64,000 bases of DNA from Isoetes taiwanensis (taxonomy: Eukaryota; Streptophyta; Lycopodiopsida; Isoetales; Isoetaceae). The DNA lies in assembly GCA_021234155.1 (NCBI GenBank), contig JAJEKV010000006.1:15018902-15082901 (forward strand), given 5' to 3'. The position numbers and the translations under genes are program-made. How positions within the stretch are numbered: the stretch's first letter is position 1; every line of letters begins with the position of its first letter. The notes beneath the pieces were generated by a model. That model did not search any database, was not told the origin of the DNA, and saw only the letters and a list, made by a program, of their open reading frames with translations. Of this stretch, positions 1-12,189 are shown in pieces.

Positions 1-389
1 GCCAATGCTTGTTCTCGGCTTAGACCGATCTGTTTGAGGAAGAGAAATAGTCACATTATTTCTATCATCACGAGTTCAAATAAAATATGAATAGGTCTAG
101 CTAGAGTTCACATACATGAGAGAATGACTTGCTATAATTTGGTGTGCAAATATGCTTGCACATATAAGCTGTCTTGCATTTGTAAGTTTATAACCTCAGA
201 TGAGCATGAGGGGTTTTTATTGATCAGTTAAGGCAAATGATGAGTTATTTGCATAGAAGTTTTCCAAAAGTTTACTACTAGTACCAAGTTGATTCTCATA
301 TGCGTAACACAATTATAAGCATCTTTACATGACTTGTTGGCCTCTTCCATGCGGGTCATATTGACATAATGCGGAACATGTATCCCTAT

Positions 390-575
390 GGCGATTGAAA
401 ATGGAGCGTTCATTTTGCAAGCGGCTCATATGATCATAAACGAACTTGCCTTGCTCACTTTTATTCTAGTTATGCTCTTTCATGTCAACGGCTTAATTAA
501 TGGTCTGAAGCGGATGCCTTTGCTATAGCATCAAAGGCTGCGTGAATCACGTGTACTAGATTTAGATTTTAAAAT
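390..575 (+). repeat. Dispersed repeat, copy A
   Basis: This stretch recurs at 1,773-1,951 in the same orientation. The copies share a run from 'attgaaaatggagcg' to 'gtactagatttagatt'. Their differences are small gaps and substitutions around GC-containing triplets, for example 'ggtctgaag' here against 'ggtctcgtggaag' in copy B. Function is unknown. It lies just upstream of the ankyrin-like exons and may be a duplicated exon or intron piece of the same locus. Confidence 0.8.
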
Positions 576-718
576 GGCGGGGAAGTTCCAAGGTAATGTT
601 TTTCTAATGCCACCTATATGGTTAAAGAGGAAGCAAAGTATCTCTCGGACATGTCAGCGGGAAAGGACATTGCTAACCACGATCTTTTATGGGGCCCTCA
701 TGAGGTAGCTTTATATCT

Positions 719-734
719 TTTTTTTTTTTTTTTT
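719..734. repeat. Poly-T tract
   Basis: A run of 16 T residues. It could be a retroposed poly-A tail on the other strand or simple slippage. No element with matching ends was seen. Confidence 0.8.
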
Positions 735-1250
735 GCTTGTCAAATTCCGTTACTCACTCTCTCGGTCGCTAACTTACCATCCTAGGCTGCAACGAAATTG
801 GAAAGTTAAAAGACAAAGGAATATCTCTTCGGGCACATCGGGGAATGTTGGTTTTACTATGGACCTTTCTTATCCCCCATCTTTGGATGTGAATTTGCAG
901 TATTCTTCTCGTTCAACTTCAATAAGCGGTGTTGGTGTGGACCAAGGCCCAAGTGGATTACTTTATGTGAGGCCACCTCACGGCGCTCAACTTGTGGTCT
1001 TCAAGTTCATCTTTGGAGGACTGGGGAAGCATGTCGTTTTCCAACCGCGATTCTTTAGCACAAAAATTTGGGAATTGTGCGTATAGAGAAGGGACAACGA
1101 GTGTGGACCGAGAGGACCAAAGCTTCGTCCAAAGGCGCCGTTGGAGGAGGAGCAAAGGCTGCAAATCTTTGTTCTTGAAGCCTTCAAGCGGCCGATTTGC
1201 CGAGCAAGTAAGTTTTCAACTTTGGCGGACTTCCAAATCTATATTATAAG
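735..1250 (+). other. Unassigned stretch with open frame
   Basis: An open frame covers 733-1,086 (about 117 codons) and includes a Ser/Gly-rich stretch. I recognise no family and see no convincing splice borders. It lies between the repeat copies and upstream of the ankyrin-like exon, so it could be part of the same broken gene or chance. Confidence 0.25.
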
Positions 1251-1640
1251 ACTAAATGTCATTACATTGTCTTGTGTTGGCCCTGTCACAAATGCGAGAT
1301 ATTTGAATGCCTTAGTCGGGATGGCTATATTAATTGATTCTATGCCAAGTGGCGGATCTATCACTAAAACTACATTATTGCTTATTTATAAACATGATAT
1401 ATAGTGGAAGTTTTTCCGGAGGCTTGGACTCAATTGAAGTGGGCCGGAACTTGCTGGTAAGACCAATACATTTTGTCAAAACGTCAAACATTCTACTTTC
1501 AAACAAATTATAGATGCATAGATAGAGCATCTGCACATACATGCACTTAGCGTTCTCTTTTCGGACATTCTTTAAAGTAAACCATAATTGCGGGTTGTTG
1601 ACATGGGAGGTTTTCTCATTTGTTTTTATGCATGTGCTTT

Positions 1641-1761
1641 TCGATTGGGTTGATAAGGATGGAAAGACACCCACGACTCTAGTTTGTACCCGACCCGAGC
1701 TATTTGATATGGTTATAACTCTTTTAAATCACGGTGCAAATGTCAATGCGTCTGAGGCACA
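1641..1761 (+). pseudogene. Ankyrin-repeat exon, XBAT34/35-like, damaged
   Basis: The frame reads DWVDKDGKTP, then RPELFDMVITLL and GANVNA. This is the first ankyrin repeat of the plant XBAT34/35-type ankyrin-RING E3 ubiquitin ligases, where 'W(I/V)DKEGKTPLIVAC' and 'LIELGANVNAYRPG' are usual. The expected 'LIVAC' core is garbled to 'TTLVC', and the frame runs into a donor-like GTATGT after codons for SEAQ. No clean AG acceptor is visible upstream. Family members add ubiquitin through a C-terminal C3HC4 RING, and I found no RING in the following 5 kb. The exon is either decayed or damaged by consensus errors. Confidence 0.55.
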
Positions 1762-1772
1762 GTATGTATATT

Positions 1773-1951
1773 GAAAATGGAGCGGTTCATTTTGCAAGCG
1801 GCTCATACAATCGTAAAAGCGAACTTGGCTTGCTCACTTTTATTCTAGTTATGCTCTTTCATGTCCAGCGGCTTAATGGTCTCGTGGAAGCGGATGCCTT
1901 TGCTATAGCATCAAAGGCTGCGTGAATCACATTGTACTAGATTTAGATTCT
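1773..1951 (+). repeat. Dispersed repeat, copy B
   Basis: Second copy of the 390-575 repeat. It begins directly after the ankyrin-like exon. Both copies are followed by 'gtactagatttagatt' and then diverge. A 63-codon frame crosses it, but the frame is not conserved in copy A, which argues against coding. Confidence 0.8.
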
Positions 1952-2511
1952 TTGCACTTATCTAAGCCACATATCACATTATCCACAACAAGATCTCCAA
2001 CTCAAACAAAGTTCGATGGGGAAGCCCCCGCTAGATTTTTACGGATGAATCAACTTTATAATGTGGTTGGATTGAAACATCATGCAAACGTATTTTTAAC
2101 ACGTTGGCCATTGAACAACGCTTCCCGATCTTACTGTCCAGAACAATTATAAGACATAGCAGTTGTCTAAGTGGTGCCATTTACAACCACGTTCACAAGT
2201 ATTTGCCACAATGGATGTTTTGGACCAGCTGCAATATTCAGGTTGCTTGCTCATCACACGGGTAGTTTACTCCTATTGTAAATTCAAGGGGAAAATGAAT
2301 AGGCTTCTAATTGCTCGAAATTGTTTACACATGAATTCTTACATGCGGTGCGAGGCGGTATAAGTGCAAAACAACGCTATACGTTTTGAGGTGAGTTTTG
2401 TGGCTCCTCTAAATAACAATGTATCATTTGTTTGGATTATATGGACTCTTTATCTTGCTTTCCAGCCGGTGAATGTGACACTCGTTGATATTGGAGGGAA
2501 AACGGTAATTT

Positions 2512-2628
2512 ATGCGAGAAGGTGTTGTAGATCCTTCTAGGCTGCCAAAGATAATTGAGGAGCTCATCAAAAGAAATCTTGGTCATGCACCCCAAGACAA
2601 CATGATGTATGCCAAATGCCTAGAGAAA
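2512..2628 (+). pseudogene. Possible ankyrin-repeat exon
   Basis: A 39-codon open stretch includes SRLPKIIEELIKRN and QDNMMYAKCLEK and ends at a donor-like GTAAAT. The upstream bases in another frame read PVNVTLVDIGGKT. Together, with one frameshift, these resemble an ankyrin pattern (V-x-D-x-x-G-K-T, then xxIIxxLIxxxxxxxxxDN). It probably belongs to the same broken locus as the 1,641 exon. Ankyrin repeats are degenerate, so chance cannot be excluded. Confidence 0.35.
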
Positions 2629-3212
2629 GTAAATGGTCATTTATTTATAATAGTCAAGTATGGCAATCATGCAAATTTTTTCTAAGCGTAACATTGTCAA
2701 TTGCTTAAGCCCCTCGGCTTCTTCCAAATTCAAACCGATCTTTTAGGGCACAAACTCTCCTTCCCATTGCATGCATGGTCATACAGAAATTCTCATGCAC
2801 ATGATTCCTATTCCAAGTTGTCTAAGTGCATAGGCTGAGTCCTTGGAAATTTGAAGTTCAAAAGATCATAACGGCATGCTTGGTTCTTAGGCGGAAGTCG
2901 GGTCATGTGCTATACTTATAATTAATTGTGCTCCTGCATCAAGGCAAAAGGCATTTTAGTTCGGCCCTCTGGCAATAATTCTGATCGGGATCATCACCTC
3001 ATCTTGATAGAGCCCATCATGCAAACAATGCAATGCCCTCTATCATCCGGAGACTATTCTTTGGTAATTTGGTCTCTCCGAATCATTTCCTTAAACACAT
3101 TAGAGGGATGCACAGTTCCGGCTTCAAGTGTTCTACTCTTGCACGGTAATGACAACATAGAGTGGTCAATAATGAGTTATGACATGGCCATTTGTGGAAT
3201 TTCTTTGAACAT

Positions 3213-3348
3213 GGATATGCTCTTAAATCGGATGCTTTGGAGGTTGTTGTCACAAGGAAGGCCTTTAATGTATTAAGAGTGCCAAGAATTATAGATAAGT
3301 TGTTTCTTTGCATACGCATATTTGGCCTAGGTCACTCCTTCAAATAAG
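3213..3348 (+). pseudogene. Possible last-ankyrin exon, XBAT-like
   Basis: The frame reads SDALEVVVTRKAFNVLR followed by IIDKLFLCI, close in pattern to the XBAT segment 'LEVARxKGxxNVVRxIExxxCLFxGW'. The end is a good donor (AG/GTAAGT), though a TAA codon sits just before it. Spacing and order after the first ankyrin exon fit one gene on this strand. The match is short and the frame imperfect. Confidence 0.35.
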
Positions 3349-3349
3349 G

Positions 3350-6333
3350 TAAGTATTACGATAATGTTAAAACCAATGATGCATCATTGCCGATGCACAT
3401 GAACCATTGTTTTGTGCGGTTGAGGCAGGCAGTCACAATCTTTTGTAATCATGGTTTAATAGTGGGAAGTTCGGAGGAGATGGTTGTATCTTGAAATGGT
3501 GTGTTTTTAGTTGATGATTTTTACATCCCGACAATATTTAATAAGGAAGTTGTAATATGTGTAGGTATGGCATAATTGCTTGCCAATTGGAGTACATATA
3601 TTGATGGAGTTGATGTTCTAAGTCTTGGTTACGCAATACAAGTAGCCACACGGAATGAAAGCTTAATCGGGCATTCGAGTTCAAACAATTATATGTACAT
3701 GGCATCCATTGCGAAGTTGATACAAAGGCTGATATATTTTGGTTGTGCAAAACTTAAACCTTAGAGTTTAGTAGTTTAGAGGAACAGTTCTACCGGCTTA
3801 ACAAGTTCAAAATGCATCCTTAGTGCACAGTCAAAGCATTCAAAGCATTTAGTGCATTATGATCAGGCCGATGATCGAGTGTGGCAAATGTTATGCAGTA
3901 TTGCAAAAATTTCTCTAGTCAATTTAGTTTAATCACATTTCTCAAAATCATTTTGGCTTTGCTTGAACATTGGGAAGCGGATGGCATCATAGAAGGTCGA
4001 TCATGCTAAGTAGTTGTTTTCACAATTTTTTTGTAGCACATTGGGGATTTTGGACTTGTTAGATGTTAGATGGTAGCTAGAGGAATATCTTGGAGTTAAA
4101 ACTCGCTCAGAAAATGCCATGTGAAGCCGCTTCTTTTTTTGAATGCTTTGCTTTTAAGAAAGTTGACACGAAAATAAGTTAGCAAGCTTTTACGTTTCAT
4201 GCTTCGAATGTGAAACACTTTTCTTGTGCAGCGACAAATTCTTATAGGCATAATGTGATGCGCTTTAATACTTTGCGGAATGAGGAAAGGGGAATGTGTT
4301 AACATAACAGGTCTTGTGATCTCTTTAACTAGATAGAATTCTTGGAAATTATAATTGCAATATTTGTGCATAATCCCATGAAATGGACACTTTCCAAGTG
4401 TGCATGTTGAAGACTTTACCTATAGATCATGCTATATGTTTATAGGTAGAAAAGCTAATGCCTCTTCAGTTGAATTCAAATTTAGCTTGACCTTCTGCTT
4501 TCACCTTATTCACTTAGATGTCTTCACCTTCAACTCAGACTCCTTCAGTTTAGTAAAAATTTTGGTTCGACGTTCCAATTTATCATACAATTTTTTTTGC
4601 AATTTTGACTTTCAAATGACACATACAAAGGTTGGTGAACCATGTTCCTTGCTGAAAGCCTTATGCTAAAATTGTTTAGGAGTGGCAATGCGTTTTCAGT
4701 CTGGTGATATCTAAATACTCTAGGGTCAATATTTGAACAACTTTGACTTGAAAAATGGTCATAAAAATGGTCTCAGACATTTTAGCGGTTTGACTCAATG
4801 CTGAACGAATGCCTGGTGTAATGACTTGACTACATGGAAGGGAATGAAAATTATAATAGCATTCCAGGAATGACTGAAAAATAGCAGGCATGGGCAAACA
4901 CATTTTGTCTTGCCAGATTATGGGATATCTATGATACTCTAGTTATCTATGATACTCTAGTTATTAAATTGGCGTGCTTGAGCTATGAATTCGTGTAATG
5001 CCATGCAATAGAAAAATTTGAAATTTCATTTCCTCGAGTTAAGCGAGAGAGTATATTATATTTGATATGAAACCATTGTCACTTGATTTGGAAAGAAGGT
5101 ATTGTGATTGTTTTATTCAACATAAGCCAAACATCCCTCATTGTTGGACGAGCGTGGCGAAAAATTGGCGGAAAGCTCAAATTTACTTGGTTTTTTATTT
5201 ATGCAGCGAAGGCGAAGATGGGCAGGACACATTCCCGGACTGCAAAAACCCAATCTTCTTTCTTTCAAGCTACTCATTTACACGATCATTTTAGCTTTGT
5301 TAAGCTTCCTGCATATTTTCTCAGAATTTGTGCATAAAATTTGAATAGATCTATGCGATTTCTTATTTCTGCATCGTGTAGTTGTTTCTGCCAGTACTGT
5401 AGTTCCGTTATTAGAGAAGCTAAGATACGGAAGCATTTTTGTATGCCAATGCTAGCAGTTGCGAAGATCTTTGCTTAAATATTTGAATGTTGTTAGCTTG
5501 CCCTTACTAAGGGGATGATTTGCCTATGCATGTTTTCGACAGAGTAAGCGCACATCTTTGAAGATTCATGATTAGGCCGGTAAGCTCCACTAGATTATTT
5601 CTTCTTTTCATCTTTGCTTTATTGCTCTGCTCAGTTTGCTTTAAGCGATTTTTCCTTTTTGCATGGTCTAAATCCTATATCTTGGGTGACTTGGAGCTAT
5701 GGTTGAGCTTAGGGGCCCGATCTCTAGAAATCCCCTCATGAAGTCTCGATTGAGTTAAATTATTTACGTTGAAATTCTCGACTCATCAAGTTCTCTTAGT
5801 TTTTTATAGATCACGATTATATATTTTGTGGGCATTTGCTTACTTTTGAAGTTTTTAGATTATTGACAAAGCGTCTCTTAGAGTACATGCTTTAAGGTGT
5901 TTGCCAAAACATTGGCATGATTTGTCCATACCACCAACGAAGCCTTCTTATGGGAAGGAAATCATGAGTCTAAGCTTTCACAATTGCTGTGTGGTTATCT
6001 TGCAATATAACATTTCAAACATTTTGTATGGTTCTAGTGCTTCATGAGTGTAAGGCACATAAATTCAAAGTGTATTGTGATACCAAGCTAAGACATCTCT
6101 CCTTTTGTATTTTTTGCAGGGTTTGATTGAGACATTGATGGTGTCTTTGGTCGAGGATTAATTAGTGATTTGGTTGGACGTTTGACCAAAGGGTGCATCT
6201 TCATTTTATTTCATCTTCATTGTAACAATCCATTATAATGGATAATAGCTATTGCCAATCGGGATAACAGCTTGGATCTTACTCTCATATGTTCATAAAC
6301 CATAGCAGATAACCCATTGATAGTACAAAAACT

Positions 6334-6335
<2 letters not shown>
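3350..6335. other. No convincing gene; possible intron remnants
   Basis: Moderately AT-rich sequence. At 5,083-5,337 an 84-codon open frame exists, but I cannot match it to the XBAT middle region with confidence. A short exact duplication ('ctatgatactctagttat' twice) lies near 4,930-4,966. No RING-type cysteine pattern was found. Confidence 0.4.

Positions 6336-6373
<38 letters not shown>
6290..6373 (-). repeat. (TA)n with inverted R-arm start
   Basis: (TA)n spans 6,336-6,373 and is preceded by 'gatagtacaaaaacttg', the reverse complement of the conserved R-arm start seen at the 26, 50 and 57 kb loci. The right side of this tract is unique sequence, so only one arm is recognisable. Confidence 0.7.
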
Positions 6374-6374
<1 letters not shown>

Positions 6375-8030
6375 TAGCCTGAACAAATCCTCTTGACTTG
6401 CTAAGACATCCAAGCCTACCTTACTAACTAAAAGGTAAACTGGACTTATCGGACCCCAAAAGGGGAGGCCTTAGAGATTAAAAGACTGATTGATACCAGA
6501 GTGTATCACCATAACAGCCCAAAATTAGATTAATTACAGCCCAAGGTGGTCACAAAACTATAACAGCAACTAAATGTTGCCCACCGAAAAGACACTATGT
6601 CGATGAACTATAACTTAGAGAGCATGCCGATAAAATTCAGATAATATAGACCAGAGGATATTTTACATAGGAGAAACATGATATTTTTCAAAAGGAAAAA
6701 CAGAATGATGAGATCACGATGAAAGCCATTAGTCTTGATTTCCACATATACAGATGCAGAAACTATTTTCCTTCCAAAGACATGAAATATTTGAGAGACA
6801 AATATTTGGTCTACTCAGAGTACATCAGAATCAAAACCAAAATTTTATTTAGTAATCATATACAAAAGCAGCAGAATAGAAAACCAGTGATAACAATAGT
6901 GACTCTAGTTTTCAACTCGAGGATGTAATGCAAGTAGAAAGTTAATTACCACATATCATACAAGAGCTCTGCTGCCCAAAGCAGACTGCTAACTTACCAA
7001 ATTGAGGTAAACTAGAAACAAGTTTAAAGTTGTGTTCATAAGCTTGAAGAATGAATCCGTAAGCCTGCTTACATAATGCCAAATCCACAATGCATGGGAG
7101 AAGGTAGTTCGGTTACCTGCAGCAAAAATGCACTTGTTAGCCTAAGAAGGGTAAAAATGCATATGCTAGCAGGTAAGCTGTGAACAACCTTGGCCTTTCG
7201 GCCCTTTACCCACAAATTATTTTAAATCTTAAGAATAGAGAATTGTAGTAAAGTGAGAAAACTGTTGACTAAAGCAGAACAGCTCATACTAGTGTTAAAT
7301 TAGGGTGCCATATGTTAGAAAATAATGTAATCTAAGAAGCCACAAAGAGTGTAGGTCGTTGAGCAGGCTGGAAAAGCTTGAACAAAAACATAACAGAATT
7401 AATAAGCATTAGCTTTAACCACTTGCAGAAATCATATTGGTACGGGTTTATGTGTCAACAGAATTTCCATAAGGTCATTTAATGAGCACTAAAGGATCAC
7501 AACTTCATATCCACTAATATTAGCAATTATACTACCAACTAGGTCTCAGAGTTATTATTTAAACCTCAGAATACATAAAATACCCAAGGATCTCACCCAA
7601 AACCTGCCATCATGATAAACCGCTAAAAAATGAGAGGTGTCATGCAAGCAAAGGAAATCTAAGTAGAACTAGAAGCAGAAGCCCATTCACAGCATTGGAT
7701 CTGTTTGCTGGTTTAGAATGCAAACCATGCCAAGATTCCATGAATCAAACATGCTTATATGTCAAAATCCAGTACTAAGCAGATGTATTATGCTGACAAT
7801 ATTATAAACTGAAATTAAGCAAGATACCAAGCTAGACTTAGATAGACAAGCAAAAACTGGGAAGAAGATTGTAGCTCATAAGCGCAATCAGAATTAGCAG
7901 ATCTGAGGTCAAACAGTTGATAGGCCTGCTATAATAGACAATTTATCCATCAAAAACCAAGGCCAACGGATCTAGGTAGCAAAAGCCTGCTATACTGTGA
8001 AAGAAATCAGTCCATCTAGAGATCATAAGC
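6374..8030. other. Gene-poor AT-rich stretch
   Basis: No exon-like match or repeat array was seen on either strand. It could be intron or 3' flank of the minus-strand exon candidates at 8.0-8.8 kb. Confidence 0.4.
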
Positions 8031-8099
8031 AGTATGGTTTAATATAATTCAACCCGTGAAAGCCCAAGAGAGAAAAGGAATTGCACCCAGCTTTGCGTA

Positions 8100-8180
8100 A
8101 GAGTTGTGCCTGAATAATAGGGACATCGTCATAAAGGGATTAACCCATGCAATCTGCTTACGCCACTGAAACACATGTGA
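8100..8180 (-). other. Weak exon candidate
   Basis: After an acceptor-like TTTCAG the minus strand reads WRKQIAWVNPFMTMSLLF and meets CAG/GCAC. The frame is open but no family is recognised, and the downstream border is not a GT donor. Confidence 0.2.
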
Positions 8181-8249
8181 GCCAATTGGATAGACCTCAT
8201 AAATATGTTTATGAGTATGCTGGCCAAGACCTATCAACAATTATGAGTA

Positions 8250-8640
8250 GGACGGAATAAAGAGGCAAGATACAGTGAAGCTGCAATTTAAGCCAATAAT
8301 ATATGCAATAATACAAGCAAGATAAAGTGAAGCCAATAATACATGCAATACAAGGGCAGATGTCAGATCCATTAATCAAAATTAATCTAGATAAGGGGAG
8401 CATAACAATAAGCAAGAACAATGGTGATCCACCAGCCCAAAGCCCACAATGCAAATATAGATTAAATGGAGAGGGAAATCTGTTGCAGTAAAGAATTAAG
8501 AAAAAACATGAGAGAACCATATCTATATGCCATAAAATCATAGTTGTAAAATGCTTGTAGATAATACAATAAATGCAAAGGAAGATTGCTGTCAGATACA
8601 TCAGTCAGATTTAATCTAGATAGGGGGAGTCTAAAAACTA
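8250..8640. repeat. Local short duplications
   Basis: 'agccaataatacatgcaata'-type motifs occur twice at about 8,292-8,350. A block 'gtcagat..atta/ttaatctagata.ggggag' occurs at about 8,363-8,400 and again at about 8,593-8,630. This is local slippage-type duplication without coding signal. Confidence 0.5.
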
Positions 8641-8656
8641 TAAAACATGTAAGAAC

Positions 8657-8785
8657 TTAAGCACAATAAAAGGACCTGATTAGGCTGGATGTCTTCATTG
8701 TCAGCATCATCATTCTCCAGAGAAAAAATCAGAGGTACAGTTTCGGTATTACTGGTAGATGACTCCAAATCCTTTGGCATTTTGC
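8657..8785 (-). other. Possible exon, unknown product
   Basis: The minus strand carries an open acidic stretch beginning MPKDLESSTSNTETVPLI and ending SLENDDADNEDIQPNQ before CAG/GTCCTT. An in-frame stop lies about 10 codons upstream of this ATG, so the ATG could be a start. The acidic, Ser/Thr-rich composition is typical of disordered termini. No family recognised. Confidence 0.3.
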
Positions 8786-8979
8786 TGCTATTATCCAGAA
8801 ATGGAATGAATCACATGATGCCTGGGTCGTTGGGCGCCTTTAGGTCTGCCTGCCTTGCTCATATCTCACTAAAAATGCAGAATGCATAACCTTTACCATT
8901 AAATTTATAGAGTAGCTAGTGCCACGAAACCAAAACCATCTGTACAAATGATCATATGTGGCAACTTGTAACAAGAGCG

Positions 8980-9140
8980 TGATTACATCAGCGAAGGTTG
9001 TTGCTGGCCATGCCATAGTCCGGAACCGCCCAGAGCCAGCCGAGATCTGTATCCTAATCAGGTTTCCAGTGGCCGGTAAGGGTTACGACCACTATTAGGT
9101 TAAATCCGGATCATGACGATCTGTTGAAGTCCGCTGTCTG
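8980..9140. other. Locally GC-richer island
   Basis: This stretch is visibly richer in GC than its flanks (for example 'ccggaaccgcccagagccag'). Minus-strand frames are short and broken. I could not fold it into a tRNA or match it to an rRNA. It may be an old exon or repeat fragment. Confidence 0.25.
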
Positions 9141-10560
9141 TAGACCATATAATATATCGAAAATATTAACCAAAAATTATCAATAGCTATTTGCATAACA
9201 TGAAATAATGGTTAAAACGAAAAACAAGAAAAATTTAGGCCCCAAATAGAATTACACCATGCTCAAAGGTTAATGAAACCCTTTGTAAATATTAAAATGG
9301 AACAAGCCACCTATACGTCACACCATTGGTGTATATTGCATCAACACAAGAGCTACGGTCCATTATTAGCCAAAGGCCCAGTCTACCATTCAGTGGCTCT
9401 AAACACATAATACAACCGATATGAGAATAATCGACCTAGGGTGCCACTTAGCGGACTCATGCTAAATTGTCAAATAGGTCCAGTCTAGCTGTTAAAAAGC
9501 GATAAACACAAAGAGGGGTATATTTAATATCACTGCTTTCACAAAAATTAGGTTGCCTCAATTATAGTTTCTATTCAACAGAAGGAGTTATAAGAAGTGT
9601 ACATTCCAACATTTGGAAATACACAGAGAACCTTCCGTATAAGACTGAACGAACCACGGCATATATTGACACAGGACATCACTAGGTGAAGGTCATACTC
9701 TACCAAATCACATGCATACCAAGTGCCAGAATAATACAGACAAGATCTCTGTCCATAATAGAGAAGGGACAATTGCTTCATAATGCATCACACTTAAACC
9801 ATAGAAATGCTTTTAGCTAAAGGCGTATACTGTCATGCAGAGAAGTTAACCAAAGGTTTCAGAAGCTATGATTATAGTAACAAAAGTGTGCATTAACGGA
9901 TCCCTTGCCATAATGGTACAATGGTGCAATAAAATATTGCATATGCAGTTAAACAATACGGGAGACCCTGTCAAGAGTTAAACCGTTAGGACAAAAAACC
10001 GCAGTTAATAAATGAGTGAATCAAGACCACCACCATTAAATGTTATGTGCCCCAAAGACACATGTCCAATTACATCTAGGGAGTAGATAGATACAACTTA
10101 GATCTAGCATAGTCAAGCACCAAATGGGCCAACCCATGTGCACTTAAAAAAAATAGAGGGCCTTGCTCCGGCCAAGGCGACATATAACCAGCACTTAAGA
10201 AATCCAGAGCACTACAAAAGTCAAGGGATCACGGAATAAAATGTAATACAGTAGGATAAGAATGCTAAATGGAATCACAAAACTCCTTTCACCGTCTTGT
10301 ACAAAAAATCAAAGAACCTAAAGTTATATTAGAAAATCCTTGTATAAACTAAGAGGTCTTTCTGATAACGTTCCTACTGTTGCTATATGAAAAGGTCAAA
10401 ATGTTAGCAAAACAAGTTAACCTTCCCATTCTCCATCCATTGCTTTTTGGTGACATAGTGTTACCATGTACAGATCAAAGAAGGAAATATGCCTTTGCAA
10501 CAGTCCAACAACCAGTTTAGCATTCTATGCACAGAAGAGGCTCAATTCTCACTCATAACA
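9141..10560. other. No recognisable feature
   Basis: AT-rich sequence without exon-like matches, arrays or strong inverted repeats on either strand. Confidence 0.4.
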
Positions 10561-10582
10561 AAGATTAGCCCTAAACTTAGCT

Positions 10583-10617
10583 TATATTTATATATATATA
10601 TATCACTAATATATATA
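10583..10617. repeat. Short interrupted TA tract
   Basis: Two short (TA) runs separated by 'cacta'. It is followed by an inverted L-type arm at 10,650. The tract is much shorter than those at the other loci. Confidence 0.6.
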
Positions 10618-10649
10618 CAGGTATTAGATGTGTGGTTTGTCATCCCATG

Positions 10650-10990
10650 CCCATGTTCATAGAGATTGATCCTAGCCGTCAAATGGTTGAGATCAACGGT
10701 TAGGAAGATTCCACCTCATATAGTGCATGATGGGCATAGATATGAAAATTCCTTTCTGATGAGGTGGCGTGCCACATGCCCTTTATTTTGCATGGGGGCA
10801 TGTATGGGTTATGCATGGGCATCCACCTACCCCATGTCTAAGCCATTGGATGGGGGAAGATGAAATCTAGGCCTTCAATACAAAGTAGGGGAAAGTGCAA
10901 AGAAATTCTTTGAAAAAGGTAAGGTGGCACCTTTATTTAATGAGGAAATAATGAGGTGACAATATTTATTAATGGGCCATGTTCCTAGAG
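10650..10990 (-). repeat. L-arm repeat module, inverted
   Basis: It contains 'agagattgatcctagccgtc', the reverse complement of the 'gacggc..ggatcaatctct' signature next to (TA)n at 26, 35, 57 and 63 kb, plus 'gcatgggggcatg' and 'gaggtggc' motifs typical of the module. It sits to the right of a TA tract, as expected for the inverted orientation. Confidence 0.65.
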
Positions 10991-11289
10991 ATTGATGACA
11001 ACCATTGGTAAAATGATGGGTTCACCGAATATATACGATGGCTCTTGGTCTTATATGACATTTAGTTTTATTGAGGTATAGTCATTGGCATTTGACGTCA
11101 GCTGATGTGACATGCATTTATGAATGGTAGTAAAGGTGAGCATGTTGGGATGATGCGATGGGTGTGTGGATTAATGTACTGAACTTAAAATTGTGACATG
11201 CATAATTTTGCAACTTTGGAAGTCCATTTTTTTGAATTGAAAAATAAGGATCCCTAATAAGTACAATGTGCAAAATAATTATAGAATTT

Positions 11290-11589
11290 GGTGGCAATAC
11301 TGCCATTAATTTCTTTGACCATGTGTTCCCTTAATTGTTGGCAGTAAGAAGGCCACAATCCTTAACCTGAGGTTCTGCATTGTCAGGAATTTGTTATTGT
11401 TTTCTAAGGGAATCTGAAGGGAATCTACGTAGATCATTCACATTGGGTATGTTTTGCAGTGTATGTTTGTATAATCTTAAGCAATACTTGCAGTATCTTC
11501 GGACTCCTAATAGATTTCTCCAAAACTTGGGTTATACTTCCCAATGTACGTACATTCGACTTTATACACCCTCTCACGGTACAAATACT
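11290..11589 (-). repeat. R-arm repeat module, inverted
   Basis: It ends in 'gtacaaatacttg' directly before (TA)n, the reverse complement of the R-arm start. At 11,310-11,390 it carries the block 'ccttaacctgaggttctgca', found forward at about 13,690 and 51,415 and inverted at about 48,285. Together with 11,650-12,010 it forms an inverted R-(TA)n-L element. Confidence 0.65.
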
Positions 11590-11591
11590 TG

Positions 11592-11629
11592 TATATATAT
11601 ATATATATATATCTCTTATATATATACAA
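11592..11629. repeat. (TA)n microsatellite, short
   Basis: An interrupted TA tract between an inverted R arm and an inverted L arm. Confidence 0.8.
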
Positions 11630-11649
11630 TTATTTGATGGGTCCTATGG

Positions 11650-12010
11650 GGGGTTGAATGTGGGTAGAGATTAATCCTATCCGTCTAATTTTTGAGGTGG
11701 CACTTAAATGGCCCTTGGATTTGATGGGGGGCATGCATGGGCCATGCATGGGCCATGCACCCCATCCATGAACCGTTGATCGGGCACGTGTGAAATCTTG
11801 GCCCTTGATTTTTTAAAGGGAAGATGCAAGGAAGGTCCCTTAAAAGGTGCTTTTTGGTGCAGTCAATCTTAACCGTTGGATCAAAAGGGGGAGGAAAAAT
11901 CCTAACCATTAAATTTTTTATTAAATTGCAATTTCTTTATTAAAAGAGGTGAGGTGGCACCCTTATTTAATAAAAAGGTAATGAGGTGGCATCAACATTA
12001 ATAGGTGGAC
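11650..12010 (-). repeat. L-arm repeat module, inverted
   Basis: It shows 'agagattaatcctatccgtc' (inverted signature), then 'ggggggcatgcatgggccat' and 'gaggtggcaccc'/'aatgaggtggcat', all shared with the L arms at 26, 35, 50, 57 and 63 kb. It is diverged from the younger copies. No coding capacity. Confidence 0.65.
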
Positions 12011-12189
12011 TTTCTAGGAAGCTTCTTTTTTATAATCGACTTCAAAGGCCGATAAACTTGCGATGAGGGGTTTGGATGAAGGTGAGACCCACACCATTGG
12101 ATTCTCTCTCTCCGAGAACTTTCCAATGAGTGGTGCTTTGGCATCGCTCCCTCATGCAGTTGGAGCTAATGTGATCGAATACTAAGTTT

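Noticed and set aside
8980-9140. Structural RNA or tRNA in the GC-richer island
   Set aside because: No consistent cloverleaf or known snRNA motif could be drawn by eye. Kept only as an unassigned island.
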